A stretch of 62,481 nt of DNA from Mogibacterium sp. (GTDB lineage: Bacteria; Bacillota; Clostridia; Peptostreptococcales; Anaerovoracaceae). The stretch is taken from positions 1-62,481 of the forward strand of contig JAFWFU010000025.1 of assembly GCA_017515425.1 (NCBI GenBank), given 5' to 3'. A program made the translations under genes and the position numbers. The notes under the pieces were generated by a model. That model worked only from the letters and a program-made list of their open reading frames with translations, ran no database searches and was not told the origin of the DNA. Positions 19,027 through 28,097 of the stretch are shown piece after piece. Each line of letters starts with the position of its first letter. Positions within the stretch are counted from its first letter, which is position 1.

Positions 19027-20755
19027 GGTTTTTATAAGCCTTGGAAATTCTAATTATCTCTTCTCTCAGAGCGTCGTCCATTACGCCTTCCCTGTCTATC
19101 CGCTCGCAAATGTCGGAATTCTCGGTCTCAAACATGGAAATGAGCCCCTCTATAAACTCCGTCACCTCGTCCGCGGATATGCCCTGCATGGTATGCGAAA
19201 GCGCCATGACGAGCGTGATGACCTGTTCGTGCTGGCTCTTAGGTCTGTACTGCGCCTGCCTCAGCATACGCATAAGCCCCTGACCGTATTCGAGCTGCCT
19301 GCGGGTCTGGTCGTCGAGGTCGGAAGCAAACTGCGTGAATACTTCCATTTCTCTATACTGCGCCAGGTCAATTCTGAGCGTTCCCGCAGCCTTCTTCATA
19401 GCCTTTGTCTGCGCGTCTCCGCCTACACGGGATACGGAAAGCCCGACATTTACGGCGGGTCTCTGCCCCGCGAAGAAGAGGTCGGATTCCAGGAATATCT
19501 GCCCGTCCGTTATGGAGATTATATTGGTCGGTATATATGCGGAAACGTCGCCCGCCTGAGTCTCCACTATGGGAAGTGCCGTTATCGAACCGCCGCCGAT
19601 TTCGTCCGAAAGCCTCGCGGCTCTTTCAAGGAGCCGCGAATGCAGATAGAATACATCTCCCGGATAAGCCTCGCGCCCCGGCGCTCTCTCAAGCAGGAGC
19701 GACAACGCCCTATACGCAACGGCGTGTTTGGAGAGGTCGTCATAGATAATCAGGACGTCCTTCCCCTTGTTCATAAAGTATTCAGCCATGGCACAGCCCG
19801 CATAAGGCGCTATATATTGAAGCGGCGCAGGCTCGCTGGCGGAAGCCGATAGGATTATCGAATAGTCCATGGCTCCGTGCTTTTTCAAAGTCTGCTGTAT
19901 ATGCACGACTGACGAATTCTTCTGACCTATGGCGACATATATGCATATGCAGTCCTTGCCCTTTTGGTTGATAATGGCGTCGACTGCTATCGCCGTCTTG
20001 CCCGTCTGCCTGTCCCCGATTATAAGTTCTCTCTGGCCTCTGCCTATGGGGAACATCGAGTCTATTGAGAAAATCCCCGTCTCAAGCGGCGTGTCTACAG
20101 GCTGTCTGTCGACAATCGGGGGAGCCTGAGCCTCTATCGGCATATATCCCGCTGCGGAAATCTCCCCGAGTCCGTCTATAGGCGTGCCGAGCGCGTCCAC
20201 CGCGCGTCCGAGGAAGTCCTCTCCGACAGGCGTTCCCGCAGTCTTGCCCGTCCTCTTTACATGTGAACCCTGGACAACTCCCTCATCATCATTGAAGAGC
20301 ACACAGCCAATCTCGTCCCTGCGTATATCCTGCACCATGCCCCTGACACCGCCTGCGAATATCAAAATCTCTCCGAAGGTCGCGTGATTCAGTCCTGCAA
20401 CGGTTGCAATTCCGTCCCCGACGGTCTTGACCGTTCCGACCTGCTCCGCCATAGCCTCCGGCGTCCATTCCTTGATGGTCTCCTTGATGAGCGGAATAAT
20501 GCTGCCCTTATCTGTCGGAATCTCTATCAAGGTATCTCTGAGCATTCGAAGCCTGCCCCTGAGCGACCAATCATATACATCAGAGCCGACCTCTAGTCTG
20601 AATCCGCCCTCATAGTCCTCGCTCTTAATCCATTCGAGTGGAATTTCGCTTCCGTATTTATTTTTAAGGAAATCTCCGAATCTTTTCTGCTGCTCCCCGC
20701 TGGGCTCTGTCGCCGAATAAAGGAGAGCTTTCAGAATATTAGCTTCTTTGTTCAT
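18998..20755 (-). CDS. atpA: ATP synthase delta(C-terminal)-alpha fusion subunit
   Basis: A 585-residue protein; normal alpha is ~500. Residues ~86-585 are a regular alpha subunit: [13 protein letters not shown]-loop [10 protein letters not shown], and the [14 protein letters not shown] signature. Residues 1-~78 match instead the C-terminal domain of the delta subunit (AtpH/OSCP): [12 protein letters not shown], then [12 protein letters not shown] and [11 protein letters not shown]. No separate atpH exists: the gene starts 4 nt inside the end of atpF. The delta N-terminal six-helix domain, which normally grips the alpha N-termini, is therefore missing and replaced by covalent linkage. If every alpha carries it, each F1 would have three delta C-terminal domains. 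AAGGAAAGAATAA precedes the ATG. Confidence 0.93.
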
Positions 20756-21243
20756 TTATTCTTTCCTTCTGCGGCGTCGAGGAATTTGTCGAATACCTCG
20801 GATTCCGTCTGACCTTCGGACAGCTTGTCCATAGCGTCCGTAATCATCTCTCTTATCTCTTTCTGTGCTGCGGAAACAATATCGCCCTTCTTTTTCTCCG
20901 CGATTTCGTTTGCGTCCTTGATTATCTTATCCGCCTCGCTCTTGGCGTCCGAGAGCCTTCTTCCTCTCTCCGCCTCTATATCCGCTCTCATCTTTGCTTT
21001 TTCTTCCCTAGCCTCTTCATCAAAAGCCCTCACCTTGGCGGCATAAGTCTCCTTGTCGCTCTCGGCGTCTGCCAAAGCCTGCTTTGCTCGGCTGTCGATT
21101 TCCGCATAATGCGCTTCCCTGCCCGCCATAAAATCCTTCACGGGTTTATACAGCAATATGTATAAAGCTCCGAAAAGTATTGTGAAGTTAAACAGATGAA
21201 GCAGTATTTGCTGCCAATCTATATTCAATGGTACTCCGGTCAT
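20752..21243 (-). CDS. atpF: ATP synthase subunit b
   Basis: A 163-residue peripheral-stalk subunit. One membrane segment ([19 protein letters not shown]) is followed by a long charged coiled coil. The C-terminus contains no delta-like domain, so this is not a b-delta fusion. Its stop overlaps the atpA start. CAGGAGAAAGA precedes the ATG. Confidence 0.95.
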   Translation of the reverse strand: MTGVPLNIDWQQILLHLFNFTILFGALYILLYKPVKDFMAGREAHYAEIDSRAKQALADAESDKETYAAKVRAFDEEAREEKAKMRADIEAERGRRLSDAKSEADKIIKDANEIAEKKKGDIVSAAQKEIREMITDAMDKLSEGQTESEVFDKFLDAAEGKNK

Positions 21244-21284
21244 TCTTTCTCCTGTTTTTACTACACTTTGTCTATGTCCTACTA

Positions 21285-21319
21285 AAGATTCTTCGTCGTT
21301 TCACTTCCCAGAATGACAG
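21285..21319 (-). repeat. Interspersed REP-like repeat, copy 4 (diverged)
   Basis: AAAGATTCTTCG to CCAGAATGACA on the plus strand, within the atpE-atpF gap. Confidence 0.5.
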
Positions 21320-21363
21320 AACCGTCGTCATAAGTGTAACATTGACATCCTCAATGCCCCTTT

Positions 21364-21400
21364 TGTCATCCTGAGCGAGCGAAGCGAGTCGAAGGATCTT
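21364..21400 (+). repeat. Interspersed REP-like repeat, copy 5
   Basis: TGTCATCCTGAGCGAGCG to GTCGAAGGATCTT, immediately past the atpE stop. With copy 4 it makes an inverted pair inside the atp operon. Confidence 0.8.
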
Positions 21401-21411
21401 TGCAATTTATA

Positions 21412-21777
21412 TTACAATACGAAGATTATTAAGATTACTACCAGCAGGGCGTATATTATCGCGGTCTCGATAAATACAAGCCCGAGCATGAAACTCGTCC
21501 TAATCTTGCCGTCCGCCTCGGGCTGTCTGGCAATTCCCTCCGTGGCTTTGCCGCCGATAATTCCCATTCCTATGCTTCCGCCGAGAGCGGCAAGCCCTAT
21601 GGCAATTCCGGAAGCTATCGCCTTGAAGCTCGTCACAAAGCCCGTATCATAGGCTGCGGCGACAGTCTCTGCGCCCTCTCCCGCGGCGAATACACCGGTG
21701 GTCGCAATCGCCCCGAGGAAGAGTATTACCCCGCCCATAACGAATGCAAGTCTTGTGAGTGTTTTTTGGTTAATCAT
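21412..21777 (-). CDS. atpE: ATP synthase subunit c
   Basis: A 121-residue proteolipid; usual c subunits are ~75-85. The hairpin is intact: GIAIGLAALGGSIGMG, the polar loop ARQPEADGKIR, and outer helix with the ion-binding Glu in FIETAIIYAL. Residues ~10-32 form an additional hydrophobic signal-peptide-like segment ending GVFAAGEG. The Na+ ligand Gln of the inner helix is absent (Met instead), suggesting H+ coupling (inference). Start at 21777 is supported by AAGGAG 7 nt upstream; the ORF could begin at 21843 but lacks such a site there. Confidence 0.93.
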   Translation of the reverse strand: MINQKTLTRLAFVMGGVILFLGAIATTGVFAAGEGAETVAAAYDTGFVTSFKAIASGIAIGLAALGGSIGMGIIGGKATEGIARQPEADGKIRTSFMLGLVFIETAIIYALLVVILIIFVL

Positions 21778-21839
21778 TTCGTTTCTCCTTATGGATAAAT
21801 TTACTTTAATACAGCAATCTTTGAGTTTTTCCGTCTTTA

Positions 21840-22751
21840 TCAAGCCGCAGCGCTTTGATCCGACTCCTCGGCATTCATAGTGTCCGAGGCTCCAGCAGTT
21901 CCACTATTATTACCCTTCTTTTCTTTGCTCTTCTCTTCAATCTTCTCGGAGACTTCACCGTAGAAGAGAGATGTCAGCATTGTAAGCACATATGCCTGAA
22001 TGAGTGCATGAAGCAGGGTAAAGAGCACTCCAACCAAAACGGGAACTCCATAGCTCAGCGCCGAATAGTAATATACGAGCTCCGTCACCAGCGCGCCGGA
22101 CAGCAGAGCTCCGAAAAGCCTGAAACTGAGCGATATGGGAAGCGAAAACTCCTTCAATGTCTTTCCTATTCCCTTTACGCCGTTTCCCGCAATTCCGCCG
22201 GACATTATCACGAAGTACGAAAGACAGCCCATCATAATCGCCCCGTTTATATCCGAAAAAGGCGCGGGAAGCGAAATCGTATGCCCCGCCGTCGTAACAG
22301 CCTGAACACCCAGCAGTTCAAAGAGAGTCCCTGTGAAGATGAAAGTCCCCGCCGCAAAGATATATGCTCCGAGAAATCTGTTGATCTCCGAGCTTCCCTT
22401 CGCCATATTGTCGAAGAGGCTGACTGCGGTCTCAAGGATAATCTGAAACCTTCCCGGCACGAGCTTGAACTTCGGTATGATGAAAATTCTGCAAATAAGA
22501 GCGAATACTATCAGAATGCCCGAGACCGTGAACGCCGCGACAAGTCCGGGATTGACATCTTTAATCCCAAACAGGGTAATCTTGTTGAGGTCGTGCATTA
22601 CGCTGTCCCTCATCATTTCCTGTATGGTCTCTTCTTTTTTTCCCTCTCCGCCGGTCAGCATAGCCCCGACCATAAATACCAAGGAGAGAATGAGGAAGAA
22701 TGAAATCGCTCTGTTTCTCTTCGCTTTTTCCACTAGCTGTCCCCCTTCCAT
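21840..22751 (-). CDS. atpB: ATP synthase subunit a
   Basis: A 303-residue membrane subunit forming the ion half-channels. The essential Arg is in SLSFRLFGALLSG and the last helix pair contains LLHALIQAYVLTML. Unusual are a hydrophobic N-terminal extension (FFLILSLVFMVGAML) and a hydrophilic Lys/Glu/Ser-rich C-terminal tail of ~35 residues. First gene of the operon; no atpI or atpZ precedes it. Confidence 0.94.
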   Translation of the reverse strand: MEGGQLVEKAKRNRAISFFLILSLVFMVGAMLTGGEGKKEETIQEMMRDSVMHDLNKITLFGIKDVNPGLVAAFTVSGILIVFALICRIFIIPKFKLVPGRFQIILETAVSLFDNMAKGSSEINRFLGAYIFAAGTFIFTGTLFELLGVQAVTTAGHTISLPAPFSDINGAIMMGCLSYFVIMSGGIAGNGVKGIGKTLKEFSLPISLSFRLFGALLSGALVTELVYYYSALSYGVPVLVGVLFTLLHALIQAYVLTMLTSLFYGEVSEKIEEKSKEKKGNNSGTAGASDTMNAEESDQSAAA

Positions 22752-22804
22752 AATTTCCGTGTAATTTTACCATTTTAAAGGGCTCTTTCATAGGGCAGAA
22801 TGAT

Positions 22805-22847
22805 AAAAAGCAAAAGGAGAGGTTCGTCGCCTCTCCCCTCGCTTTTT
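22805..22847. terminator. Terminator between surface protein and atp operon
   Basis: AAAAAGC and GCTTTTT enclose GGAGAGG and CCTCTCC around loop TTCGTCG. It works on both strands in principle. It ends the transcript of the surface-protein gene ending at 23027 and lies ~55 nt before atpB. It is related in sequence to the hairpin at 5991-6023, including downstream AGAACGGTT. The stretch 22848-23026 has no gene. Confidence 0.75.
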
Positions 22848-23026
22848 AGTTATAGAACGGTTTTAGTCAGGCTCTTTCCGATTTACGCTTCGGAGCCTGC
22901 CAACTTTGTTTGCAGCAGTTACTCATTATAGCTGCTTTGGTGGTTGCTATTAGTAGTTGTATGTTTCAGCTACTTTATAGCTGCTGCTATCAGCGCTTAG
23001 TTATAGATGTCACTTTCTAGCGCTTA

Positions 23027-26000
23027 CTATTTAACTGTAATCTTTATCTTCTGGAACTGCCCTGCCTGCTCATATACATAGATTACAGCCTTGCCTTTGC
23101 CCTTGGCTTTAATCTTTCCCGAGGACGCTCCAACCGTTGCAACATCAGGATTTGACGATTCATATTTCAGCTTTCTATGCGTCGTCACCTTCTTCGCACC
23201 CTTTACAGCCTTCGCCTTGACCTTCAAAGCCTTACCAACGGAGAGCACAGCCTTCTTCGTTATCGGCTTCGACACATTTACGGATTTGAAGTTTCCATAT
23301 TTGCCGCCGTCCGTTCTGATATGCAGAGTCTTGGAAACCGCTATGGATTTGCCGTCCTTGTCGAAGGCTACGAGCAGATATTTATAGCTCTTTCCCTTTT
23401 TCAGCTTCTCGGTCTTTATCTTTGTGAAAGCATAGCTCTTTTTCGAAGCCTTGAAGGTTTTCATCTTCTTGAGCCTGATTCCCGAACCGCATTTAGACCC
23501 GTAAAGCACATATTTAACCGCGCCCTTAGGCTTAGCCCAATTTAGCTTTATCTTGGTATTGCCCTTGGAGACTCCTCTGAATTGCAGCAGTCCGAAGGTC
23601 GAGCCCGCAACGTCGTTGTCGTTCATAAGCTGCTCTATCTTCTGGTCTATCTGCTGTTCCGTATTGCCGATAAACGGCTGGTTCGGATCCGTATCTACAT
23701 CTATATTCGCCTTCTTGAAGCTCGTCGTGAACTTAACTTCCTTCTCAGTTCCGCTGATTATATAAGCCGCAAGTTCTTCCGTCTTGATCTCTTTTCCGTC
23801 AACGGTTTTCCATATATTGGTCGCCTCATAGCCCTCGTCGGCTGTCAGCTTAGGAGTTATTCCTATGGCGGCGCCTGCCGCGACCGCAACCTCTGCCGGC
23901 TCTACCTTGCCGCCCTCGCCTTCAACCGCGAAGATGACCTTGATAATCTCAGCCTTCTTAACGAATGTCGTGGTGAATATGACTTCCTTTTCCTCGCCGC
24001 TGACCACATATGCTGCAATATCCTCTGTGGTGAGTTCGCTGCCGTCGCTGCATTTCCAAATATTGCTATGCTCATAGCCCTCTTCGGCTGTGACTGTCGG
24101 CACTATTCCTACGGCAGATCCCGTCTCGACCACAATCTCCGCCGGCTCGACTGTTCCGCCTTCGCCTTCTACCTCGAAGCCTACCTTTATCGGTTCAGGC
24201 GTCCACAGGGCGTCTATTTTCAGCACTTCCCCTGCTGCCGGGTATTCGCTCGGCTTGTCCTCGCTCCATGTATATATGAAGCCTTTCCTTTTCGGCTCTG
24301 GGAGAATCTCGTCAAATGCCGTTCCCGCAGGCTTGCTGTAGACTTTAAGGCTCTCGCCTAGCTCCGTCACGCCGCCTTGGAAATCATATATGATAGTGCT
24401 GTGCCCGTTTAGCGTGAACTGCGCCGTGAATGTCACGCTGCTGTTCTTGCCGCTTATAACATAGTTCTTGACCTCAGCCGAGGTGAAGATTCCGCCTTCG
24501 CTGCATTCCCATGTATCGGTGAAGGTATAGCCGCCGTCAGCGGTTGCCGTAGGCTCTACGCCGACCGCGTTTCCGCTCATGACTGTTGTTTGAGCCGTCG
24601 TCGTCTTGCCGCCTGCCCCTGCCTCGAATTTAACCTCATTGCTCTTTGCGGCCCAGCGTGCAAAATATGTCGTGGAGGCTGTCGGGAATGTCGTGTCTGT
24701 TACCTTTTTACCGCCTGTTCTTGCATCATACCAAGCACTGAATATGTATCCGTCTCTTGACATTGCCGCTGCCGCAGGAAGTGTCATTGCAGTTCCCGTA
24801 CTTCCTGTAAGAACCCTTGTGGGCACACCGTTTATGGTTCCGCCATTACCGTCAAGTGTTACAGCTACGTTTCCAGGCGCCCATACCGCATAGTATGTGG
24901 TGTTTTCTGCTGGCATGGTCGTCACATTAGCCGCCGTTGCCGTTTTTGTCGCAGCCCAGCCGAGAAATGTAAATCCCGGTCTGGTAGGCACTGCATATCC
25001 GCTTGCAGCTGTAATGGCTGTTCCGTAATTGCCCGTTACGGTCTTTGTCGCCGCAGTTCCGAACTTCCCTTCGTTCCCGTCAAGTGTTACTGTTGCTTTA
25101 TTTATTTCCCATTTAGCATACAGTGTGATATTTGCTGTGCCCATGGTAAGCTGCACACCCGGCTGATATGTTGTGCCCGTGCCGTCCGCCTTGGTGTTCC
25201 AGCCTTTGAACGTATAGCCCGTAATGGCAAGCGTGTTTTTATCCTTAATGGGAGCCTTGGCACCTTGAACATATGAGTCGCCCTGAGCCGGCGCCGCGCC
25301 GCTTACCGCCTTGCCGCCGCCATTTGCGTTATATGTAATGGTGTGGAATACGTCTATCTTTAGCGTATCGGGATAATTCTTCCTCTCCGTCGCCTGGTTC
25401 TGATTGCCATAGGTATATATAATCTCGTAATCTCCGTTGCCGCCCTTTATATTGCTCGCGGTCTTGCTCGCGATAACGAGCTCAGCCGTCGCAGGATTTG
25501 CCACGCCGTTCTGAGTCGGATATGCTCCGATATTCGTGAGTGCAGGCTGTCCGCTTGCCGACGCCAGCGCCTTTACGATATGGAATTGGTTATTCGTATA
25601 TCCTTCTATCTTAACCTTTATATTGTTGGCTGTCGTATTTCGCGTAATTGTGTACTTAGGCACGGGACGCGGGTCGTCCATAAATAAAACTGTCGCTCCG
25701 CTCACTCCGAATGGAATATTTCCCTGTACCGAAGCCGGTGATTTCAGATACTTTCCGTTCGCGTCATCATATACGCCGTCGGAATCCTGGAGTCTATACT
25801 GTTTGACCAGGAACGATCCAATCCCCAGCGCCTTTGAAAATGCTGACGTCGGTATGGAATCTACCTTGCCTGGCAATATTACGCGAGTGTTCATGGTGCA
25901 GCCGTCAAATACCTGCGTTCCCATAGTTGTAAGCTTCTCTGGCAGGTTTTTCCCTCTGAAATCCGCTCCGGTGTTCTGAAATGCTGCTGTTCCCAAGGTT

Positions 26001-27658
26001 ATGATTGAATCCGGTAAATTTATTTCCGGACATTTAATCGTATTTAGTGAATACGCAGCCAAGGTTGTGATTCCGCCGGAGATCGTCAGGCTTTTGAACT
26101 TCGTACCATCTTCAAACAGCTTGTATCCTACCGTTGTAATCTGCGTCTTTACGCCGCCATTCTTGGGTGTGAGCTCATAGGGAATGGTTTCGTCCACATT
26201 CTCCCCGCCTGTGCCTAGATATGCGGTGATGGTCTTTGTCGCCGGCGAATATATCCATTTGCCTGTGGAATCCTCGACTTCGTTCGGTTCCGTAATTCCG
26301 TTTTTCCAATTTATCTGCGCCCTTGTAGCTCCCCATGGAGCGCCAGCAACGGAATCCTTGTTCATCTGAGGAAGGTTTACCTCGGTCATACTCGCGGCAG
26401 CGTTGCTAAAGGCTTTATTGTTAATGCTGCTCACGCTGCTCGAGCCAAAGGTCACCTTCTTCAGCCTTCTGCACCCGCCAAACGCACTCTCCTCGATAGT
26501 TCTTACTCCCGGCATCGTCAGGTTCGCAATTCGCGAATTGGTAAATGCGTAGGATTCCACGGTCTCTATAGAGTCCGGAAGTGTTACATTCAGCTCTGTA
26601 ACTGCTATATGTGTGAAAAAAGTCCATCTTGGCAGTTTTTTCATGGTATGACCGTTGCCGAACCGTACTGTTTTTATGCCCTCTGTCGCCGGATAGGTAG
26701 CAAGAGCTCCCTCGCAAAATCCCAGCACATCAACTCCGCCAATCTTTGACGGTATTGTCAACAAGCCCGTCTCATGGTTCCAATCGGCATAGCTCTTTGT
26801 TTTCATATCCGCCTTCATGCCGTAGATAAGACCTTTTGTCTTGTCAAAAAGGAGCACCGTATTCGAGGTTTTGTCCTGATTCTTATCCGACCATTTTACC
26901 TTCGCTCTGGCGGCGAACCACGGCTGTCCCTCTACGCTGCCCGGCTCATGTTCGTGTAAGTCTAGCGTAAGCGAGACGGCATAGTCATTCGCGAAAGCAT
27001 AGTCTCCTATCTTTTCTACTTTTTTAGGAATCTCTATTGTTCCCTTTAATTTGTTGTAGTAAAAAGCTCCCTCACCTATTTCCACGAGCGATGCCGGGAA
27101 TTTAACCATTTCCATATTCGTGCATCTTGCAAATGCATAATAGGGGATTTCATCAAGTGCCGTCAGATTCGACAAATCCAAATTCGGAAAAGGGGTATTC
27201 CCCTGAAAACATTGCTTTTCAAGAATGGCTACCGTAGTCGGCAGATTATAGGTCGTGCCCTCTACATTAAGCTCACTTATGGCATTGCCTCGAAAAGCCG
27301 ATTCGCCTATCTTGTAGAGCTTGCTGCCGCTCGCAAAGGTGACCTTGGTAATCTCGCTGGAAAGAAATGCTTCCTTCCCGATTTCTCTTACCGTAAGCCC
27401 TTTTATCTCCTTAGGTATGATAATCTCTTTTGGTGATACTCCCGTCTGGTGATTGAATTTATCAATCCTGCAGGTGCCATCACCATTGTTGGTGTAGTTC
27501 ACCCAATTCTCGTCGACCACCGTGCTCGCCGCATACGCCTTGCTGCCTGCCGCGCTCATCATAAAAAATGCGAACATGATAAGCATTACCCCAATAGCAG
27601 TCAGCAGAATGCGTCTGCCACGCAGAGCCGCAGTCCCGCTGCCTTTAATACATGTCAT
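23027..27658 (-). CDS. Large BspA-like/InlB-repeat surface protein
   Basis: A 1543-residue exported protein. Signal peptide: residues 1-43, ending AYA. Residues ~60-640: LRR_5 repeats of the BspA type (IGEGAFYYNKL, IGDYAFAND and similar). Residues ~750-1000: three Listeria-Bacteroides (InlB B-like, Flg_new) repeats (YTFKGWNTKADGTGT, FTFLGWAATKT). Residues ~1005-1290: three ~85-residue repeats each with WECSEGG/WKCSDGS/WKTVDGK and YVISG. A Fn3-like segment follows, then a Big_2 domain ending KIKITVK. No LPXTG. Likely an adhesin. GAAAGGAAGG precedes the ATG. Its upstream region is the candidate invertible segment. Confidence 0.88.
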   Translation of the reverse strand: MTCIKGSGTAALRGRRILLTAIGVMLIMFAFFMMSAAGSKAYAASTVVDENWVNYTNNGDGTCRIDKFNHQTGVSPKEIIIPKEIKGLTVREIGKEAFLSSEITKVTFASGSKLYKIGESAFRGNAISELNVEGTTYNLPTTVAILEKQCFQGNTPFPNLDLSNLTALDEIPYYAFARCTNMEMVKFPASLVEIGEGAFYYNKLKGTIEIPKKVEKIGDYAFANDYAVSLTLDLHEHEPGSVEGQPWFAARAKVKWSDKNQDKTSNTVLLFDKTKGLIYGMKADMKTKSYADWNHETGLLTIPSKIGGVDVLGFCEGALATYPATEGIKTVRFGNGHTMKKLPRWTFFTHIAVTELNVTLPDSIETVESYAFTNSRIANLTMPGVRTIEESAFGGCRRLKKVTFGSSSVSSINNKAFSNAAASMTEVNLPQMNKDSVAGAPWGATRAQINWKNGITEPNEVEDSTGKWIYSPATKTITAYLGTGGENVDETIPYELTPKNGGVKTQITTVGYKLFEDGTKFKSLTISGGITTLAAYSLNTIKCPEINLPDSIITLGTAAFQNTGADFRGKNLPEKLTTMGTQVFDGCTMNTRVILPGKVDSIPTSAFSKALGIGSFLVKQYRLQDSDGVYDDANGKYLKSPASVQGNIPFGVSGATVLFMDDPRPVPKYTITRNTTANNIKVKIEGYTNNQFHIVKALASASGQPALTNIGAYPTQNGVANPATAELVIASKTASNIKGGNGDYEIIYTYGNQNQATERKNYPDTLKIDVFHTITYNANGGGKAVSGAAPAQGDSYVQGAKAPIKDKNTLAITGYTFKGWNTKADGTGTTYQPGVQLTMGTANITLYAKWEINKATVTLDGNEGKFGTAATKTVTGNYGTAITAASGYAVPTRPGFTFLGWAATKTATAANVTTMPAENTTYYAVWAPGNVAVTLDGNGGTINGVPTRVLTGSTGTAMTLPAAAAMSRDGYIFSAWYDARTGGKKVTDTTFPTASTTYFARWAAKSNEVKFEAGAGGKTTTAQTTVMSGNAVGVEPTATADGGYTFTDTWECSEGGIFTSAEVKNYVISGKNSSVTFTAQFTLNGHSTIIYDFQGGVTELGESLKVYSKPAGTAFDEILPEPKRKGFIYTWSEDKPSEYPAAGEVLKIDALWTPEPIKVGFEVEGEGGTVEPAEIVVETGSAVGIVPTVTAEEGYEHSNIWKCSDGSELTTEDIAAYVVSGEEKEVIFTTTFVKKAEIIKVIFAVEGEGGKVEPAEVAVAAGAAIGITPKLTADEGYEATNIWKTVDGKEIKTEELAAYIISGTEKEVKFTTSFKKANIDVDTDPNQPFIGNTEQQIDQKIEQLMNDNDVAGSTFGLLQFRGVSKGNTKIKLNWAKPKGAVKYVLYGSKCGSGIRLKKMKTFKASKKSYAFTKIKTEKLKKGKSYKYLLVAFDKDGKSIAVSKTLHIRTDGGKYGNFKSVNVSKPITKKAVLSVGKALKVKAKAVKGAKKVTTHRKLKYESSNPDVATVGASSGKIKAKGKGKAVIYVYEQAGQFQKIKITVK

Positions 27659-27728
27659 TCCATCAACCTTCCTTTCTTTAACCTTTAACCCTTTCTGTAA
27701 CTTCCAACGCCATGCCTATGCCTGCGGC

Positions 27729-27750
27729 TCACAGAATATAGATTCCGTGA
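27729..27750. repeat. 22-bp palindromic core, copy 1 (candidate recombination site)
   Basis: Arms TCACAGAAT and ATTCCGTGA around centre ATAG, preceded by CTGCGGC. It lies 71 nt upstream of the surface-protein ATG. Compared with copy 2 at 28072-28093 it matches 21 of 22 bases in inverted orientation but 19 of 22 in direct orientation. Confidence 0.8.
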
Positions 27751-27769
27751 TAATCAAGACTTTCTATTA

Positions 27770-27790
27770 TAAAAAAAAGACCTTGCGGTC
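27770..27790 (-). terminator. Short terminator facing the surface-protein gene
   Basis: On the minus strand GACC, GCAA tetraloop, GGTC, then a run of eight or nine T. It sits just inside the candidate invertible segment, so transcripts from the recombinase gene would stop before the surface-protein gene. Confidence 0.6.
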
Positions 27791-27928
27791 AGGGATTTGG
27801 GCAACTTCCAGCATTCAATATTTCCCCCGAAACTCAGATATAACCGATATAGCCGGGCTCCGAATATTTTTTTCAACAATAAAACGCAACACATCGCCTG
27901 TTTGGATTTTCCTTCCATTCAGCCATGG

Positions 27929-27959
27929 TTGACATACCGTTTTTACTATTCAATATATG
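27929..27959 (+). promoter_or_regulatory. Promoter-like pair inside the candidate invertible segment
   Basis: Perfect TTGACA at 27929-27934 with TATATG at 27954-27959 (19-nt spacing) or overlapping hexamers at 17-18 nt. Points towards the recombinase 3' end in this orientation. Confidence 0.4.
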
Positions 27960-28018
27960 GTCCATCCCTTTTCTTCTCATCTATGTCCTCAGAAATAAGC
28001 TGAGCCGGCATATTTCGG

Positions 28019-28047
28019 TTGACTTTTCCTCTAAAATTTGGTCTAAT
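28019..28047 (+). promoter_or_regulatory. Strong promoter-like pair inside the candidate invertible segment
   Basis: TTGACT (28019-28024), 17-nt spacer, TCTAAT (28042-28047). Each hexamer differs from consensus at one position. As oriented it would drive antisense RNA into the recombinase gene. Confidence 0.6.
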
Positions 28048-28071
28048 CTAGGGGCATGTTTAATCTGCGGC

Positions 28072-28093
28072 TCACGGAATCTATATTCCGTGA
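28072..28093. repeat. 22-bp palindromic core, copy 2 (candidate recombination site)
   Basis: Perfect arms TCACGGAAT and ATTCCGTGA around centre CTAT, preceded by CTGCGGC as in copy 1. It ends 4 nt from the recombinase stop codon. Confidence 0.8.
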
Positions 28094-28097
28094 TTTT

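Larger units (their letters stand above)
27751..28071. mobile_element. Candidate invertible promoter segment
   Basis: A 321-bp gene-free segment between two inverted 22-bp cores, flanked by a surface-protein gene on the left and a tyrosine recombinase gene on the right. Within it two promoter-like pairs point rightwards, away from the surface-protein gene, and a terminator points leftwards, towards it. As drawn this is an OFF state; inversion would turn the promoters towards the surface-protein ATG. Inference from arrangement only; inversion has not been observed. Confidence 0.5.
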
